A stretch of DNA of 64,000 nucleotides from Pseudomonas sp. Os17 (GCF_001547895.1 NZ_AP014627.1:375501-439500), one strand, 5' to 3'. Positions 17,200-27,329 are shown, counted from the stretch's first letter. The notes: generated from the sequence alone by a model not told the origin. Numbers and translations are program-made.

Positions 17200-18486
17200 T
17201 TATCCTTGCGCGTGGCACCACTGTGCCGGGTCGCTGGGGCGGCCCTGCTGACGAATTGCAAAGTACAGCGCAGGAGTGTCCTGTCCGCCACTATTACCCA
17301 CGGTGGAGATGGACTCTCCGGCCTTGACCACATCACCGGCTTCCTTGAGCAGGGTCTGGTTGTGCCCGTAGAGACTCAGGTAGCCGTTGCCATGATCGAG
17401 GATCACCAGCAGCCCGGCGCCGCGCAGCCAGTCGGCGAACACCACCCGGCCACCGTGCACGGCGTGTACCTGGCTGCCGGCGGCGGCGCTGATCATCACC
17501 CCGTCCCACTTGGAACGGGAGTCATCGCCACGGGTTTCACCAAAGCGTGCCAGCAATCGACCATCAACCGGCCATGGAAGTTTTCCCCGGGCGGCGGCAA
17601 ATGCACCGCCGAAGGAAGGGCCGGCGCTGGAAACCAAGGCGCCCGGGCTTGATCTGACGGGCTTGCGCGGGGCATCGCTGGCGTCGGCCTGGGCCTCACG
17701 TAAACGCTTTTTTTCGGCTTCCTGCTGGGCGATCAGCGCTTTCTGGCGCGCTTCTTCTGCCTCGCGGGCCTGGCGGGCCAGGGTTTCTTCAATGGTCTTG
17801 AGCACCTTGGCCAAATCGGCCTGGTCCTGCTCGCGGGCCTTGAGCTTGTCGTCCCGGGCCTTCACGTCGTCGTTGAGCTTGGCCAGGGCCAGTTGCCGCT
17901 CCTTGCGGACCTTGTCGAGTTCTTCACGCTGGGTGTCGAGGCTGCTCTTCTGCACCAGCAACTGGGCCTGCTGCAGGGAGATGTCCTTTTCCACATTGGC
18001 CAGCTGGCGCAGGGTCTCGTTGAAACTCTTCAACTGCTCCAGGCGCGCCTGGCTCAGGTAGTCGTAGTAGGTCAGGGTACGGGCGAATTTTTCCGGATTC
18101 TGCTGGTTGAGCAGCAGCTTGAGGTATTCCTGGCGCCCGTTCTGGTAGGCGGCGCGGGCCTGGATGGCGATCAGTCGCTGCTGTTCAGTGCGCGCGCTCT
18201 GGAGTTTTTTTTTCTCCTCATCGAGTCGCTGCAGCTCGGCTTCGCTTTTCTTCAGCTCTTTCTGCAGGGCTTCGACCTGCTTTTCCAGCTTGCCCATCTC
18301 GGTTTCGGTGCCGCGCAGTTCTTTCTGCACCCCGGATTTTTCTTCCTGCAGCTTGCCCAGCAGTTTCTTCAGCTCGGCAATGTCCTGACGCGTGGCGTCC
18401 AACTGTTGTTGGGTTTGCGCGCGCTCGTCGGCAAAAGCCGGTTGGAGCAGGCAGATCAGAGCAAGGGCAATCAGGGCGCGAAGCAT
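17200..18486 (-). CDS. envC: murein hydrolase activator EnvC
   Basis: 428 residues from MLRALIALALICLL; an in-frame start 16 codons upstream would precede the signal peptide and is rejected. Signal peptide to about residue 19 (PAFADE), then a long coiled coil (about 25-270, rich in Glu/Lys/Gln heptads such as LQKELKKSEAELQRLDEEKK). The C-terminal LytM/M23 domain contains DHGNGYLSLYGHN. The domain lacks the full set of zinc ligands, as expected for activators of amidases rather than enzymes. It acts in the periplasm at division. Confidence 0.93.
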   Translation of the reverse strand: MLRALIALALICLLQPAFADERAQTQQQLDATRQDIAELKKLLGKLQEEKSGVQKELRGTETEMGKLEKQVEALQKELKKSEAELQRLDEEKKKLQSARTEQQRLIAIQARAAYQNGRQEYLKLLLNQQNPEKFARTLTYYDYLSQARLEQLKSFNETLRQLANVEKDISLQQAQLLVQKSSLDTQREELDKVRKERQLALAKLNDDVKARDDKLKAREQDQADLAKVLKTIEETLARQAREAEEARQKALIAQQEAEKKRLREAQADASDAPRKPVRSSPGALVSSAGPSFGGAFAAARGKLPWPVDGRLLARFGETRGDDSRSKWDGVMISAAAGSQVHAVHGGRVVFADWLRGAGLLVILDHGNGYLSLYGHNQTLLKEAGDVVKAGESISTVGNSGGQDTPALYFAIRQQGRPSDPAQWCHAQG

Positions 18487-18540
18487 AGAGGCGGGCGACA
18501 CCAGGGAAAGGGACGGCCTAGTATGCCCGCCCATCGCGGC

Positions 18541-18577
18541 AAAAAAAACGCCTCAAAGCCAACTGCTTTGCGGCGTT
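18541..18577 (-). terminator. terminator after the DUF1460 gene
   Basis: AACGCC-T-CAAAGC pairs with GCTTTG-C-GGCGTT, with one mismatch and a five-base loop. It is followed on the minus strand by a T-run (eight A at 18541-18548). It separates the DUF1460 gene from envC. Confidence 0.7.
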
Positions 18578-18648
18578 CGTCATAAAAAGCCCTTTCCGGG
18601 CGGTTATTGGGCCATTTGCTATCAGCCTGCCAGCGGTTTCCGCGGCGA

Positions 18649-19569
18649 TCAGCCAGGCGCTTGCGCGTGGGGCGGATGCTGGTGCGCCTGGGCGCTGCTC
18701 TGGGAGGTGGATGCAGGGTGATCGACCAGGTCGGTTGGCCGGGCGCGCAGGACCACGATGCCCGGGACGTCGCGGACGTACTCCATGAACGGCGAGTCGA
18801 TCACCACGCGCTGGTTCTGCTTCGAGGACGCATTGCGCAGGACAGGCCCCTGGGCGGTCCTGATGAACAGCCCGGTGTGGGTGACGTCCAGGCCCGAGAG
18901 TGGGGTGTAGATGCCGATGTAGTCGCCGGTGCGCAGGCTGCCGAGCACATGCCGGTCAATCCGCGCGCTGGGAATGTAGGTGATGTCGCGGTCGGCCACG
19001 GGCAGCCCCGCCAGGTAATGGCCGCCATCGGCCTTTTGATTGAGGTGCTTGGCGACGGTCACCGCATCGGCACCCAGCAGGGCGGTGACGTCATCGGCCA
19101 AGGGCTGTCCGGCATGGGCCCAGTCGGTGAAGAAGTGGCGGCGGTTGAGGAAATTGACGTCGCCGTTGACGTAGCGAATCTGCACCAGGTTGTGGATGAA
19201 GCCGGCCTCGTCGCGGGACTGGCGCAATGCCTCGACGTAATCCAGGTAGGTAAAGCAGTCCAGGCCCCTGAAGTCGACGACCAGTTTTTCGGCCAGGGTC
19301 GCAGAGCCCTGCAGCTTGTTCGGCGCATAAGGCGTCTGCAGGAACTCCCGTGAAATGAGGTCGTTCATCTGCCCGATGTCGGCAGCGTGCTGCTGGGGCT
19401 GGATGCTCAACAGCGTGCGCAATTTGCCGGCGGTCAGCGGGTCCATGGCCACCTGGGTGTGTGGCTGTTCGGGGGCGCTGGCCCCGGGGGCCTGCGACTG
19501 TTGGGCAGGAACCTGGCTTGCGCAGCCTGACAGGAGGGAGGCTAGAAACAGCGTAGCCATCTTGTTCAT
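18649..19569 (-). CDS. DUF1460 lipoprotein, amidase-like (NlpC/P60-type fold)
   Basis: 306 residues from MNKMATLFLASLLSGCAS; the lipobox LLSGC makes it a lipoprotein. An earlier in-frame start at 19608 lies inside the Fur box and is rejected. The DUF1460 region has the catalytic Cys in VDFRGLDCFTYLDYVEAL and a His in DVTHTGLFIR, the Cys-His arrangement of N-acetylmuramoyl-L-alanine amidase-like proteins. The likely role is peptidoglycan or muropeptide hydrolysis. A strong Fur box 25 bases upstream predicts iron repression, which is unusual for a wall enzyme. It lies between gpmI and envC, with terminators on both sides. Confidence 0.88.
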   Translation of the reverse strand: MNKMATLFLASLLSGCASQVPAQQSQAPGASAPEQPHTQVAMDPLTAGKLRTLLSIQPQQHAADIGQMNDLISREFLQTPYAPNKLQGSATLAEKLVVDFRGLDCFTYLDYVEALRQSRDEAGFIHNLVQIRYVNGDVNFLNRRHFFTDWAHAGQPLADDVTALLGADAVTVAKHLNQKADGGHYLAGLPVADRDITYIPSARIDRHVLGSLRTGDYIGIYTPLSGLDVTHTGLFIRTAQGPVLRNASSKQNQRVVIDSPFMEYVRDVPGIVVLRARPTDLVDHPASTSQSSAQAHQHPPHAQAPG

Positions 19570-19593
19570 GGGATTCTCTCTGCGGGCAGTTCT

Positions 19594-19612
19594 GATAACG
19601 ATAATCATTATT
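19594..19612. promoter_or_regulatory. Fur box
   Basis: GATAACGATAATCATTATT matches 17 of 19 bases of the Fur consensus GATAATGATAATCATTATC. It lies 25 bases upstream of the DUF1460 start codon, over the expected promoter. Confidence 0.75.
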
Positions 19613-19695
19613 CAGCAAGTGGCAGGTGTTTGTCTGGTGGGGCTGTCATGCGCTTGGGCTTTCGCGCCGCGCCTGGAGCGGGGCGGAGCCGCAAT

Positions 19696-19730
19696 GAAAA
19701 ACGCCCGATGGACTGCATCGGGCGTTTTTC
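19696..19730. terminator. bidirectional terminator after gpmI
   Basis: A 15-bp perfect stem, GAAAAACGCCCGATG / CATCGGGCGTTTTTC, with a five-base loop and A/T runs on both sides, 23 bases past the gpmI stop. Confidence 0.85.
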
Positions 19731-19752
19731 ATGCAACGGCGACCTGAGGGGG

Positions 19753-21294
19753 TCAGTGCGCAGGATCGACCAGGATCGAGGTGCCGGTCATTTCCTCAGG
19801 CTGAGGCAGGTCCAGCAGCTTGAGCATGGTCGGTGCCACATCCGCCAGCACTCCGCCTTTGCGGACTTTCAGGGCGCGCTTGCCGTAATAGATGAAGGGC
19901 ACCGGCTCGGTGGTGTGAGCGGTGTGGGCCTGGCCGGTGGAGGCGTCGGACATCTGCTCGACGTTGCCGTGGTCCGCGGTGATCAGGGCTTCGCCACCGA
20001 CCTTTTCCAGGGCATCGACGATGCGCCCGACGCACAGGTCCAGGCATTCCACGGCTTTGACCGCGGCGGCGAACACGCCGCTGTGGCCGACCATGTCGCC
20101 GTTGGCGTAGTTGACGATGATCACGTCGTAGCGCTGGTGCTCGATGGCGTCGACGATCTTGTCGGTGACTTCCGGAGCGCTCATTTCCGGCTGCAGGTCG
20201 TAGGTGGCGACTTTCGGCGACGGGATCAGGATGCGCTCCTCCCCCGGGAACGGCTCTTCACGGCCGCCGGAGAAGAAGAAGGTCACGTGGGCGTACTTTT
20301 CGGTTTCGGCGATGCGCAGCTGGGTCTTGCCGTTTTTCGCCAAATAGTCGCCCAGCACGTTTTCCAGGCTGCCCGGAGCAAAGGCTGCCGGCGCGGGGAT
20401 GCTGGCGGCGTACTGGGTGAGCATGACGAAGCCGGCCAGCTTTGGCTGGCGCGCGCGCTCGAAGTCCTTGAAGTCGTCCTCGACGAAGACCCGGGTCAGC
20501 TCGCGAGCCCGGTCGGCACGGAAGTTCATGAACACCACGGCATCGCCGTCTTCGACCTTGACCGGCTCGCCGATGGTGGTGGCCTTGACGAACTCGTCGC
20601 TCTCTTCACGGGCGTAGGCCGCTTGCAGGCCTTCCTGGGCGGTGGCGGCGTTGAACTGCCCCTGGCCGTCGACGATCAGGTTGTAGGCCTGGGCCACGCG
20701 GTCCCAGCGATTGTCACGGTCCATGGCGAAGTAGCGGCCGATCAGGCTGGCGATGCGGCCCTTGCCCAGGGTCTTGAAGCTTTCGTCCAGCAGTTCGATG
20801 AACGACTGGGCGCTCTTGGGCGGGGTGTCGCGACCATCGAGGAAGGCGTGCAGGTAGATCTTCTCGGCACCGCGCTTGAAGGCCAGCTCGGCCATGGCGA
20901 TCAGGTGGTCCTGGTGACTGTGCACGCCGCCGTCCGACAGCAGGCCGAGGATGTGCACGGCCTTGCCGGCGGCCACGGCCTTGTCCACGGCGGCGCACAG
21001 GGTCGGGTTCTCGAAGAACTCGCCGTCACGGATGGCCTTGGTCACCCGGGTGAAGTCCTGATACACCACGCGACCGGCGCCCAGGTTCATGTGGCCCACC
21101 TCGGAGTTGCCCATCTGCCCATCCGGCAGGCCGACGTCCATGCCCGAGCCCGAGATCAGGCCGTTGGGCATGCTGGCGCACAAGCGGTCCAGGACCGGCT
21201 TCTTGGCCGCATAGACGGCGTTGGATTCGTGGCTCTCGCTGTGACCGAAGCCATCCAGAATCATCAGGACCAAAGGTTTAGGCGTGGTAGTCAT
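19753..21294 (-). CDS. gpmI: 2,3-bisphosphoglycerate-independent phosphoglycerate mutase GpmI
   Basis: 513 residues. It interconverts 3- and 2-phosphoglycerate in glycolysis using Mn(II). The alkaline-phosphatase fold motifs are visible: [13 protein letters not shown] at the N-terminus, the serine in [10 protein letters not shown] (the phosphorylated Ser near 60), and the metal site [13 protein letters not shown] near 440. The start at 21294 ([11 protein letters not shown]) is preferred to the GTG three codons upstream. It is divergent from the rhodanese-grxC-secB set, the conserved gpmI-yibN-grxC-secB neighbourhood. Confidence 0.96.
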   Translation of the reverse strand: MTTTPKPLVLMILDGFGHSESHESNAVYAAKKPVLDRLCASMPNGLISGSGMDVGLPDGQMGNSEVGHMNLGAGRVVYQDFTRVTKAIRDGEFFENPTLCAAVDKAVAAGKAVHILGLLSDGGVHSHQDHLIAMAELAFKRGAEKIYLHAFLDGRDTPPKSAQSFIELLDESFKTLGKGRIASLIGRYFAMDRDNRWDRVAQAYNLIVDGQGQFNAATAQEGLQAAYAREESDEFVKATTIGEPVKVEDGDAVVFMNFRADRARELTRVFVEDDFKDFERARQPKLAGFVMLTQYAASIPAPAAFAPGSLENVLGDYLAKNGKTQLRIAETEKYAHVTFFFSGGREEPFPGEERILIPSPKVATYDLQPEMSAPEVTDKIVDAIEHQRYDVIIVNYANGDMVGHSGVFAAAVKAVECLDLCVGRIVDALEKVGGEALITADHGNVEQMSDASTGQAHTAHTTEPVPFIYYGKRALKVRKGGVLADVAPTMLKLLDLPQPEEMTGTSILVDPAH

Positions 21295-21459
21295 GGCGTC
21301 CACTCGTGGCTGGATAGGAAAGTGTTGAAAAAGGAGGTGTTGAAAAACGGAGTGGCAGTTTAAAGCGAAGTTCCGGTGGCGTCACCGCCGGGCGGGGTTT
21401 GGCCGACCTTGAGGGCTGTGTATACTGGCCGACATTTTAACGCCCTGGAACCTCCTTAG

Positions 21460-21873
21460 ATGGTTGCTCACCTGATTCAATTCGCCACTGAACACTACTT
21501 GCTCGTCGGCGCCTTCGCCATCCTGCTGGCTCTGTTGATCGCTCATGAATTGAGCCGCGGTGGCCGCAGCCTCAGCACCCGTGAACTGACCGCGCTGGTC
21601 AACAGCGAGCAGGGCGTAGTGATCGATATCCGTCCGTCCAAGGACTATGCCGCCGGCCACATCGTCGGCGCGCTGAACATTCCCCAGGACAAGCTGGCCG
21701 CCCGTGTCGGCGAACTGGAGAAGCACAAGGCCAAGACCATCATCCTGGTGGACGCCCAAGGCCAGCACGCCGGCACCCATGCCCGTGAACTGATGAAGTC
21801 CGGTTTCACCGCCGCCAAACTGTCCGGCGGTGTTTCCAGCTGGAAAGCCGACAACCTGCCATTGGTGAAGTAA
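21460..21873 (+). CDS. yibN: YibN-type rhodanese-like membrane-anchored protein, no catalytic Cys
   Basis: 137 residues. One N-terminal membrane helix (LVGAFAILLALLIAHEL, about 15-31) is followed by a rhodanese domain (about 40-135) with VVIDIRPSKDYAAGHIVGALNIP. The active-site loop reads TIILVDAQGQHAG: the position that is normally Cys in sulfurtransferases is Asp, and the protein has no Cys at all. It is therefore probably a binding or scaffold protein. The stop overlaps grxC as TAATG. Context with grxC and secB suggests a protein export or thiol role. Confidence 0.92.
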   Translation: MVAHLIQFATEHYLLVGAFAILLALLIAHELSRGGRSLSTRELTALVNSEQGVVIDIRPSKDYAAGHIVGALNIPQDKLAARVGELEKHKAKTIILVDAQGQHAGTHARELMKSGFTAAKLSGGVSSWKADNLPLVK

Positions 21874-22127
21874 TGCCCCAGGTCATCGTCTACTCCAGTG
21901 ATTACTGCCCTTACTGCTCGCGGGCCAAGCAACTGCTCGGGAGCAAAGGCGTAGCCTTCGAAGAGATCAAGGTCGATGGCAAGCCGCAGGTGCGCGCCGA
22001 CATGGCCCAGAAAGCCGGACGCACGTCCGTGCCGCAGATCTGGATCGGTGCCACCCATGTAGGTGGTTGTGATGATTTGTTTGCCCTGGAGCGCGCCGGC
22101 AAGCTCGACGCGCTGCTGGCGGCCTGA
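21873..22127 (+). CDS. grxC: glutaredoxin 3 (GrxC)
   Basis: 84 residues, the usual Grx3 length, with the active site CPYC in YSSDYCPYCSRAKQLLG, the cis-Pro loop TSVPQIWIG and the GGCDDL glutathione-binding end. It is a dithiol glutaredoxin that reduces disulfides and mixed glutathione disulfides in the cytosol. Its start is coupled to the rhodanese stop (TAATG), and secB follows after 42 bases. Confidence 0.97.
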   Translation: MPQVIVYSSDYCPYCSRAKQLLGSKGVAFEEIKVDGKPQVRADMAQKAGRTSVPQIWIGATHVGGCDDLFALERAGKLDALLAA

Positions 22128-22169
22128 AATTCCTAACCCTATTAGACCCAAGATCAAGAAGGATCTGAG

Positions 22170-22652
22170 ATGACTGACCAACAGAACACTGCTGCTGCCG
22201 AAGACGAAAGCGCACCGCAATTCTCCCTGCAGCGCATCTACGTGCGTGACCTGTCCTTCGAAGCGCCGAAAAGCCCGGCCATCTTCCGTCAGCAGTGGGA
22301 GCCAAGCGTCGGCCTGGACCTCAACACCCGTCAGAAGGCCCTGGAAGCCGACTTCCACGAAGTGGTGCTGACCCTGTCCGTGACCGTGAAGAACGGTGAC
22401 GAAGTGGCCTTCATCGCTGAAGTGCAACAGGCCGGTATCTTCCTGATCAAGAACCTGGACGAGGCTTCCATGAGCCACACCCTGGGTGCCTTCTGCCCGA
22501 ACATCCTGTTCCCTTACGCTCGCGAAGCGCTGGACAGCCTGGTGACCCGCGGTTCGTTCCCGGCCCTGATGCTGGCCCCGGTGAACTTCGACGCGCTGTA
22601 CGCCCAGGAACTGCAACGCCTGCAGTCCGCCGGCGAAAACACCGTTCAGTAA
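22170..22652 (+). CDS. secB: protein-export chaperone SecB
   Basis: 160 residues, acidic, with the conserved [20 protein letters not shown] and the C-terminal half [20 protein letters not shown]. SecB is a tetrameric cytosolic chaperone that keeps preproteins unfolded and hands them to SecA. It is the last gene of the set, with a strong terminator 18 bases after the stop. Confidence 0.97.
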   Translation: MTDQQNTAAAEDESAPQFSLQRIYVRDLSFEAPKSPAIFRQQWEPSVGLDLNTRQKALEADFHEVVLTLSVTVKNGDEVAFIAEVQQAGIFLIKNLDEASMSHTLGAFCPNILFPYAREALDSLVTRGSFPALMLAPVNFDALYAQELQRLQSAGENTVQ

Positions 22653-22669
22653 GTACTGGCTGTGGTACG

Positions 22670-22697
22670 AAAAAAGCGCCTGTCACGGCGCTTTTTT
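22670..22697 (+). terminator. secB terminator
   Basis: AAAAAGCGCC and GGCGCTTTTTT form a stem with a six-base loop and a T-run. Confidence 0.88.
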
Positions 22698-22729
22698 CAT
22701 GCTCGGGCGTCAGCTGTCCAAACCCTGGC

Positions 22730-22824
22730 GCCGCTGCCGCAGGCTGTGATCGACCACGAGGTGGGTGCCGTGATCGCGCCTGCAGGAAGGCCCTTCGGGC
22801 CTTGTCGCAGCCTGCGGCAGCGGC
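22730..22824. repeat. REPIN of the second palindrome family
   Basis: GCCGCTGCCGCAGGCTG (22730-22746) and its perfect 17-bp inverse CAGCCTGCGGCAGCGGC (22808-22824), with a small hairpin GGCCCTTCGGGCC between. It is the same family as the element at 34937-35083, ending in GGCTACA. It lies between the convergent secB and trmL genes. Confidence 0.75.
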
Positions 22825-22836
22825 TACAGAGAATGG

Positions 22837-23292
22837 TTACTTGAAGCCCAGTTGTCGCCAGCCTTCATAGACCGCCACGGCTACGGTGTTGGACAGGTTC
22901 AGGCTGCGGCAGCCTTCGCGCATGGGCAAGCGCAGGCGCTGCTCGCCCGGCAGGGCGTCCAGCACGTCCGCCGGCAGGCCACGGCTCTCGGGGCCGAACA
23001 GGAAGGCGTCGCCCTCCTTGAAGCTGGCGTCATGGAAGGGCCGCGAGCCCTTGGTGGTGAAGGCGAACAGGCGCGGATGGCCGAGGCTTTCCAGGCAACT
23101 GGCGAGGTCGGCATGGCGTTGCAGGGTGGCGTATTCGTGATAGTCGAGGCCGGCACGGCGCAGGCGCTTGTCGTCCATTTCGAAACCCAGTGGCTCGATC
23201 AAATGCAGGTGGCAGCCGCTGTTGGCGCACAGCCTGATAACGTTGCCGGTATTCGGCGGAATTTCTGGTTGAAAGAGGATGACGTGAAACAT
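22837..23292 (-). CDS. trmL: tRNA (cytidine/uridine-2'-O-)-methyltransferase TrmL
   Basis: 151 residues from MFHVILFQPEIPPNTGNVIRL, the classic SPOUT start, with the C-terminal knot motifs LFGPESRGLP and MREGCRSLNLSNTVAVAVYE. It methylates the ribose of nucleotide 34 in certain leucine tRNAs. The long in-frame extension upstream is rejected, since the family begins here. The ATG overlaps the start codon of the divergent gene: both read from the same CATG (23290-23293). Confidence 0.95.
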   Translation of the reverse strand: MFHVILFQPEIPPNTGNVIRLCANSGCHLHLIEPLGFEMDDKRLRRAGLDYHEYATLQRHADLASCLESLGHPRLFAFTTKGSRPFHDASFKEGDAFLFGPESRGLPADVLDALPGEQRLRLPMREGCRSLNLSNTVAVAVYEGWRQLGFK

Positions 23293-23731
23293 GCACGGCT
23301 CCGAAGAAAAAGATGGGCTGCATTCTACGCCTGAAGAGGACCCGCGACCGAAGCTTATGCTGCGGGTGTTCGGCTCCCTGGCGATTGTCGGGATGATGGT
23401 GGGGCTGATGATCGGTCGACTGACGCAGCCCGATCCGATCGAGTTGCAACAGGTCGAGGTGGCGGCCGATGGCCTGGTGGTCTGGTTCAACCAGGAACCC
23501 AAGGTTCACGGCGAACATATCGATGGCACCATCGCCTTGCTGTTCGATGCGCAAGGACGGGCGCAGAACGGTCAGTTGCAGGTCAATCAGAAGACGGTGA
23601 ACTGGCGGGTGCGGCTGGCGGACCAGGGCTTGCTGCTGAACCTGGTGGCGGCCCGGCCGCTGCGGGGCGAGTGGAGCGCCAGCCAGGTGGACGGGCGCTG
23701 GCGCCTGGCGATCCACCTGCGGGAGAAATAA
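23291..23731 (+). CDS. membrane-anchored protein of unknown function
   Basis: 146 residues. A short charged N-terminus is followed by one membrane helix (VFGSLAIVGMMVGLMIGRL, about 26-44) and a beta-rich domain (VEVAADGLVVWFNQEP, then GTIALLFDAQGRAQNGQLQV). By topology the C-terminal domain is probably periplasmic. I know no function for it; in pseudomonads it occupies this place between trmL and ntrC. Its start codon shares CATG with trmL on the other strand, so its promoter must lie inside trmL. Its stop is followed at once by the 81-bp repeat array. Confidence 0.8.
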   Translation: MHGSEEKDGLHSTPEEDPRPKLMLRVFGSLAIVGMMVGLMIGRLTQPDPIELQQVEVAADGLVVWFNQEPKVHGEHIDGTIALLFDAQGRAQNGQLQVNQKTVNWRVRLADQGLLLNLVAARPLRGEWSASQVDGRWRLAIHLREK

Positions 23732-24270
23732 AAGAGGGAAACCCCGGCCTGCCTGTACCAAGGCCCCCAAAAGCGGGAGGGGCTGATCGCCTGTCGGGGC
23801 GATGAGTCCCGGTGTAAAGAGGGGGATTCCCGGCCTGCCTGTACCAGGGTCCCCGAAAGGGTTGTGGGCGTGTCGCTCAAAGCGTGATGAGCCCGGTATT
23901 AAAGAGGGAAGCCCCAGCCTGCCTGTACCGAGGTTCCCGAAAGCTTGGGCTCGTCGCTCAAAGCGTGATGAGCCCGGTATTAAAGAGGGAAGCCCCAGCC
24001 TGCCTGTACTGAGGTTCCCGAAAGCTTGGGCTCGTCGCGATGCGCGTGATGAGCCCGGTGTTAAAGAGGGAAGCCCCAGCCTGCCTGTACTGAGGTTCCC
24101 GAAAGCTTGGGCTCGTCGCGATGCGCGTGATGAACCCGGTATTAAAGAGGGAATTCCCGGCCTGCCTGTACCGAGGTTCCCGAAAGCTTGGCCCGTCGCT
24201 GTGAGCGTGGTGGGCCGGGTGTTAAAGAGGGGAATCCCCGGCCTGCCTGTACCAAGGTCCCCGAAACTGG
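23731..24270. repeat. tandem array of seven structured repeats of about 81 bp
   Basis: Units begin AAAGAGGG at 23731, 23816, 23901, 23982, 24063, 24144 and 24224, with lengths 85, 85, 81, 81, 81 and 80, then a partial. Shared core: CGGCCTGCCTGTACC or CAGCCTGCCTGTACT, then CCCGAAA. Each full unit holds a nested hairpin: GGGCTC..GAGCCC around CGCT-CAA-AGCG (unit 3, 23947-23975). Unit 4 has CGCG/CGCG instead. Unit 6 has GGCCC/GGGCC instead of GGCTC/GAGCC. Unit 1 has ATCGCC/GGCGAT with GGGGCT/AGTCCC. These paired changes keep the fold. A smaller stem GGGAA/TTCCC likewise varies to GGGGA/TCCCC. The array fills a convergent gap after the gene ending at 23731 and before ntrC. Confidence 0.85.
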
Positions 24271-24343
24271 GTAGTGATGGAGGTATTGCAGGGGGCGTGC
24301 CAACTTTGGCCGGTCCTGTATGAATTGCCTGGATAAAAAGCCG

Positions 24344-24366
24344 AAAGCCCCGAATTCCGGGGCTTT
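24344..24366. terminator. terminator-like hairpin beyond the repeat array
   Basis: AAAGCCCC / GGGGCTTT around a seven-base loop with flanking A and T runs; usable from either side. Confidence 0.65.
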
Positions 24367-24494
24367 TGCGTTTTCGAAGGGCAAATATTCAGATTGGAAG
24401 GCCAGGCCTCGAATGATCGCGCTGTGCTCGATTGCGGTTCATCGCGCCTTCGGCCAGTGCATGCACCCCATCCTGGTGCATGCCGATCCTCGTC

Positions 24495-24577
24495 GTAGGA
24501 GCCGGCTTGCCGGCGAAAGCGCTGGTCAGCGCTCTGCAAGGCTCAAGGGCCTTTTCGCTGGCAAGCCAGCTCCTGCA
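24495..24577. repeat. REPIN (GTAGGAGCCGGCTTGCCGGCGA family)
   Basis: One REP arm is GTAGGAGCCGGCTTGCCGGC at 24495. The inverse, slightly diverged arm is CGCTGGCAAGCCAGCTCCTGC at about 24556-24576 (20 of its bases: GCTGGCAAGCCAGCTCCTGC). It lies just past the ntrC stop. Confidence 0.75.
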
Positions 24578-24589
24578 CAGGGGGAGAGC

Positions 24590-26022
<1,433 letters not shown>

Positions 26023-26026
<4 letters not shown>

Positions 26027-27108
26027 GTCGATGGGGCTCCTTGTTCCAGAGGCAGAAAGATCGAGAAGGTGGTGTGGCCGGGATGGCTGTCACATTCGAT
26101 CAGGCCCTGGTGCTGGCTGATGATGTTCTGGGTAATGGCCAGGCCCAGCCCGGTGCCGTCCGGGCGGCCGCTGACCATGGGGAAGAAGAGGGTGTCCTGC
26201 AGCTCGGCGGGAATGCCCGGGCCGTTGTCGATGATCTCGATCTTGGTCACCAGGCGATGACGTACATGGCCGATGGTGAACTGGCGCATGGTGCGGCTGC
26301 GCAGGGTGATGCGCCCCAGGCGCATTTCGTTCTGGCTGCTGATGGCCTGCATGGCGTTGCGCACGATGTTGAGCACCGCCTGGATCATCTGCTCGCGGTC
26401 GATCAAGACGTCGGGAATGCTCGGGTCGTAATCGCGCACCAGGGTGATGCAGCCCTGGCTTTCGGCTTCCACCAGGCTACTGACCCGCTCCAGCACTTCG
26501 TGGATATTGGTCAGCGCCAGGGACGGCAGCTTGTTCGAGCCGAGCATGCGGTCCACCAGGTTTCGCAGGCGGTCGGCCTCTTCGATGATGACGTTGGTGT
26601 AGTCCTTGAGGCTTTCCTCGGGCAGCTCGCGGGCCAGCAGTTGGGCGGCGCCGCGAATCCCGCCCAGGGGGTTCTTGATCTCGTGGGCCAGGCCGCGCAC
26701 CAGCATCTTGCTGGTTTCCTGCTTGGACAGCTGGGCCTCTTCCTTGGTGATGCGCAGCAGCCGGTCCCGGGGGTGGACCTCCAGCAGCAGCAAGGTATCG
26801 CCATTGCTGAGGATCGGCGTCACCGCGTAGTCGACGGTCAGGGTCTGGCCGGTCAGGGCGGTGAGCATGGCCTCGCGCTTGGTGAAGGGGTGCGCCTGTT
26901 CCACCGCCTGGCGCAGGGAGCTCAGGGCTTCGGCGGACTCGGTGAACAGCTCACTGATGAATTGCCCATGGCTGCGCTGGCCGCTGATGGCCAGGAGCAT
27001 CTCCGCCGCCGGGTTCATGTACTCAAGGCGCAGGTCGGCGTTGAGCAGAATGGTGGCGGTGGTCAGGTTGTCCAGAAGCAGACGGTGCAGTGGGTCGCTG
27101 ATGGTCAT
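26023..27108 (-). CDS. ntrB: nitrogen regulation sensor kinase/phosphatase NtrB (NR(II))
   Basis: 361 residues from MTISDPLHRLLLDNL, with AGAGG upstream; a longer in-frame start reads through the leader and is rejected. PAS domain at about 15-110, phospho-acceptor His in LVRGLAHEIKNPLGG, N-box NIVRNAMQA, G-boxes DNGPGIP and GTGLGL. It is soluble, with no membrane segment. It is controlled by the PII protein and phosphorylates or dephosphorylates NtrC. A sigma-54-like promoter and NtrC site lie upstream. Confidence 0.97.
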
Positions 27109-27186
27109 TCGGACCTCTTTTGGAGCAGGGCGAGCCGGAGCCGGTCCGGGATCGCGCGCGGGGTTAAAGCGCTGATGTGGAGAAAA

Positions 27187-27202
27187 TGCAAAAACCAAAC
27201 CA
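27187..27202 (-). promoter_or_regulatory. candidate sigma-54 promoter of ntrBC
   Basis: On the minus strand TGGTTTGGTTTTTGCA has the invariant GG and GC at the right ten-base spacing and a good TTGCA -12 box; the -24 box is only partly consensus. It would start transcription about 68 bases before ntrB. The NtrC site at 27330-27346 lies about 130 bases upstream, a normal enhancer distance. Confidence 0.45.
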
Positions 27203-27329
27203 AGGCTCCGAAAAGAAGCGTTCGCGGCCTGAAACAGGCGTTTGAAGCCCGCTTGCGTGGCGCTTTGCCAGCTTTGCCGGGTATTTTCGAACCAAAATGG
27301 GCTGGGAATGGTCTGTGGGTGCACGGTGT

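Noticed and set aside
23731..24270. CRISPR array
   Set aside because: The units are nearly identical over their full 81 bases with no unique spacers and no cas genes nearby.
23802..24323. 173-residue repetitive protein encoded by the tandem repeats
   Set aside because: The frame stays open only because the unit is 81 bases (27 codons). There is no good ribosome site, and the paired base changes favour a fold, not a peptide.
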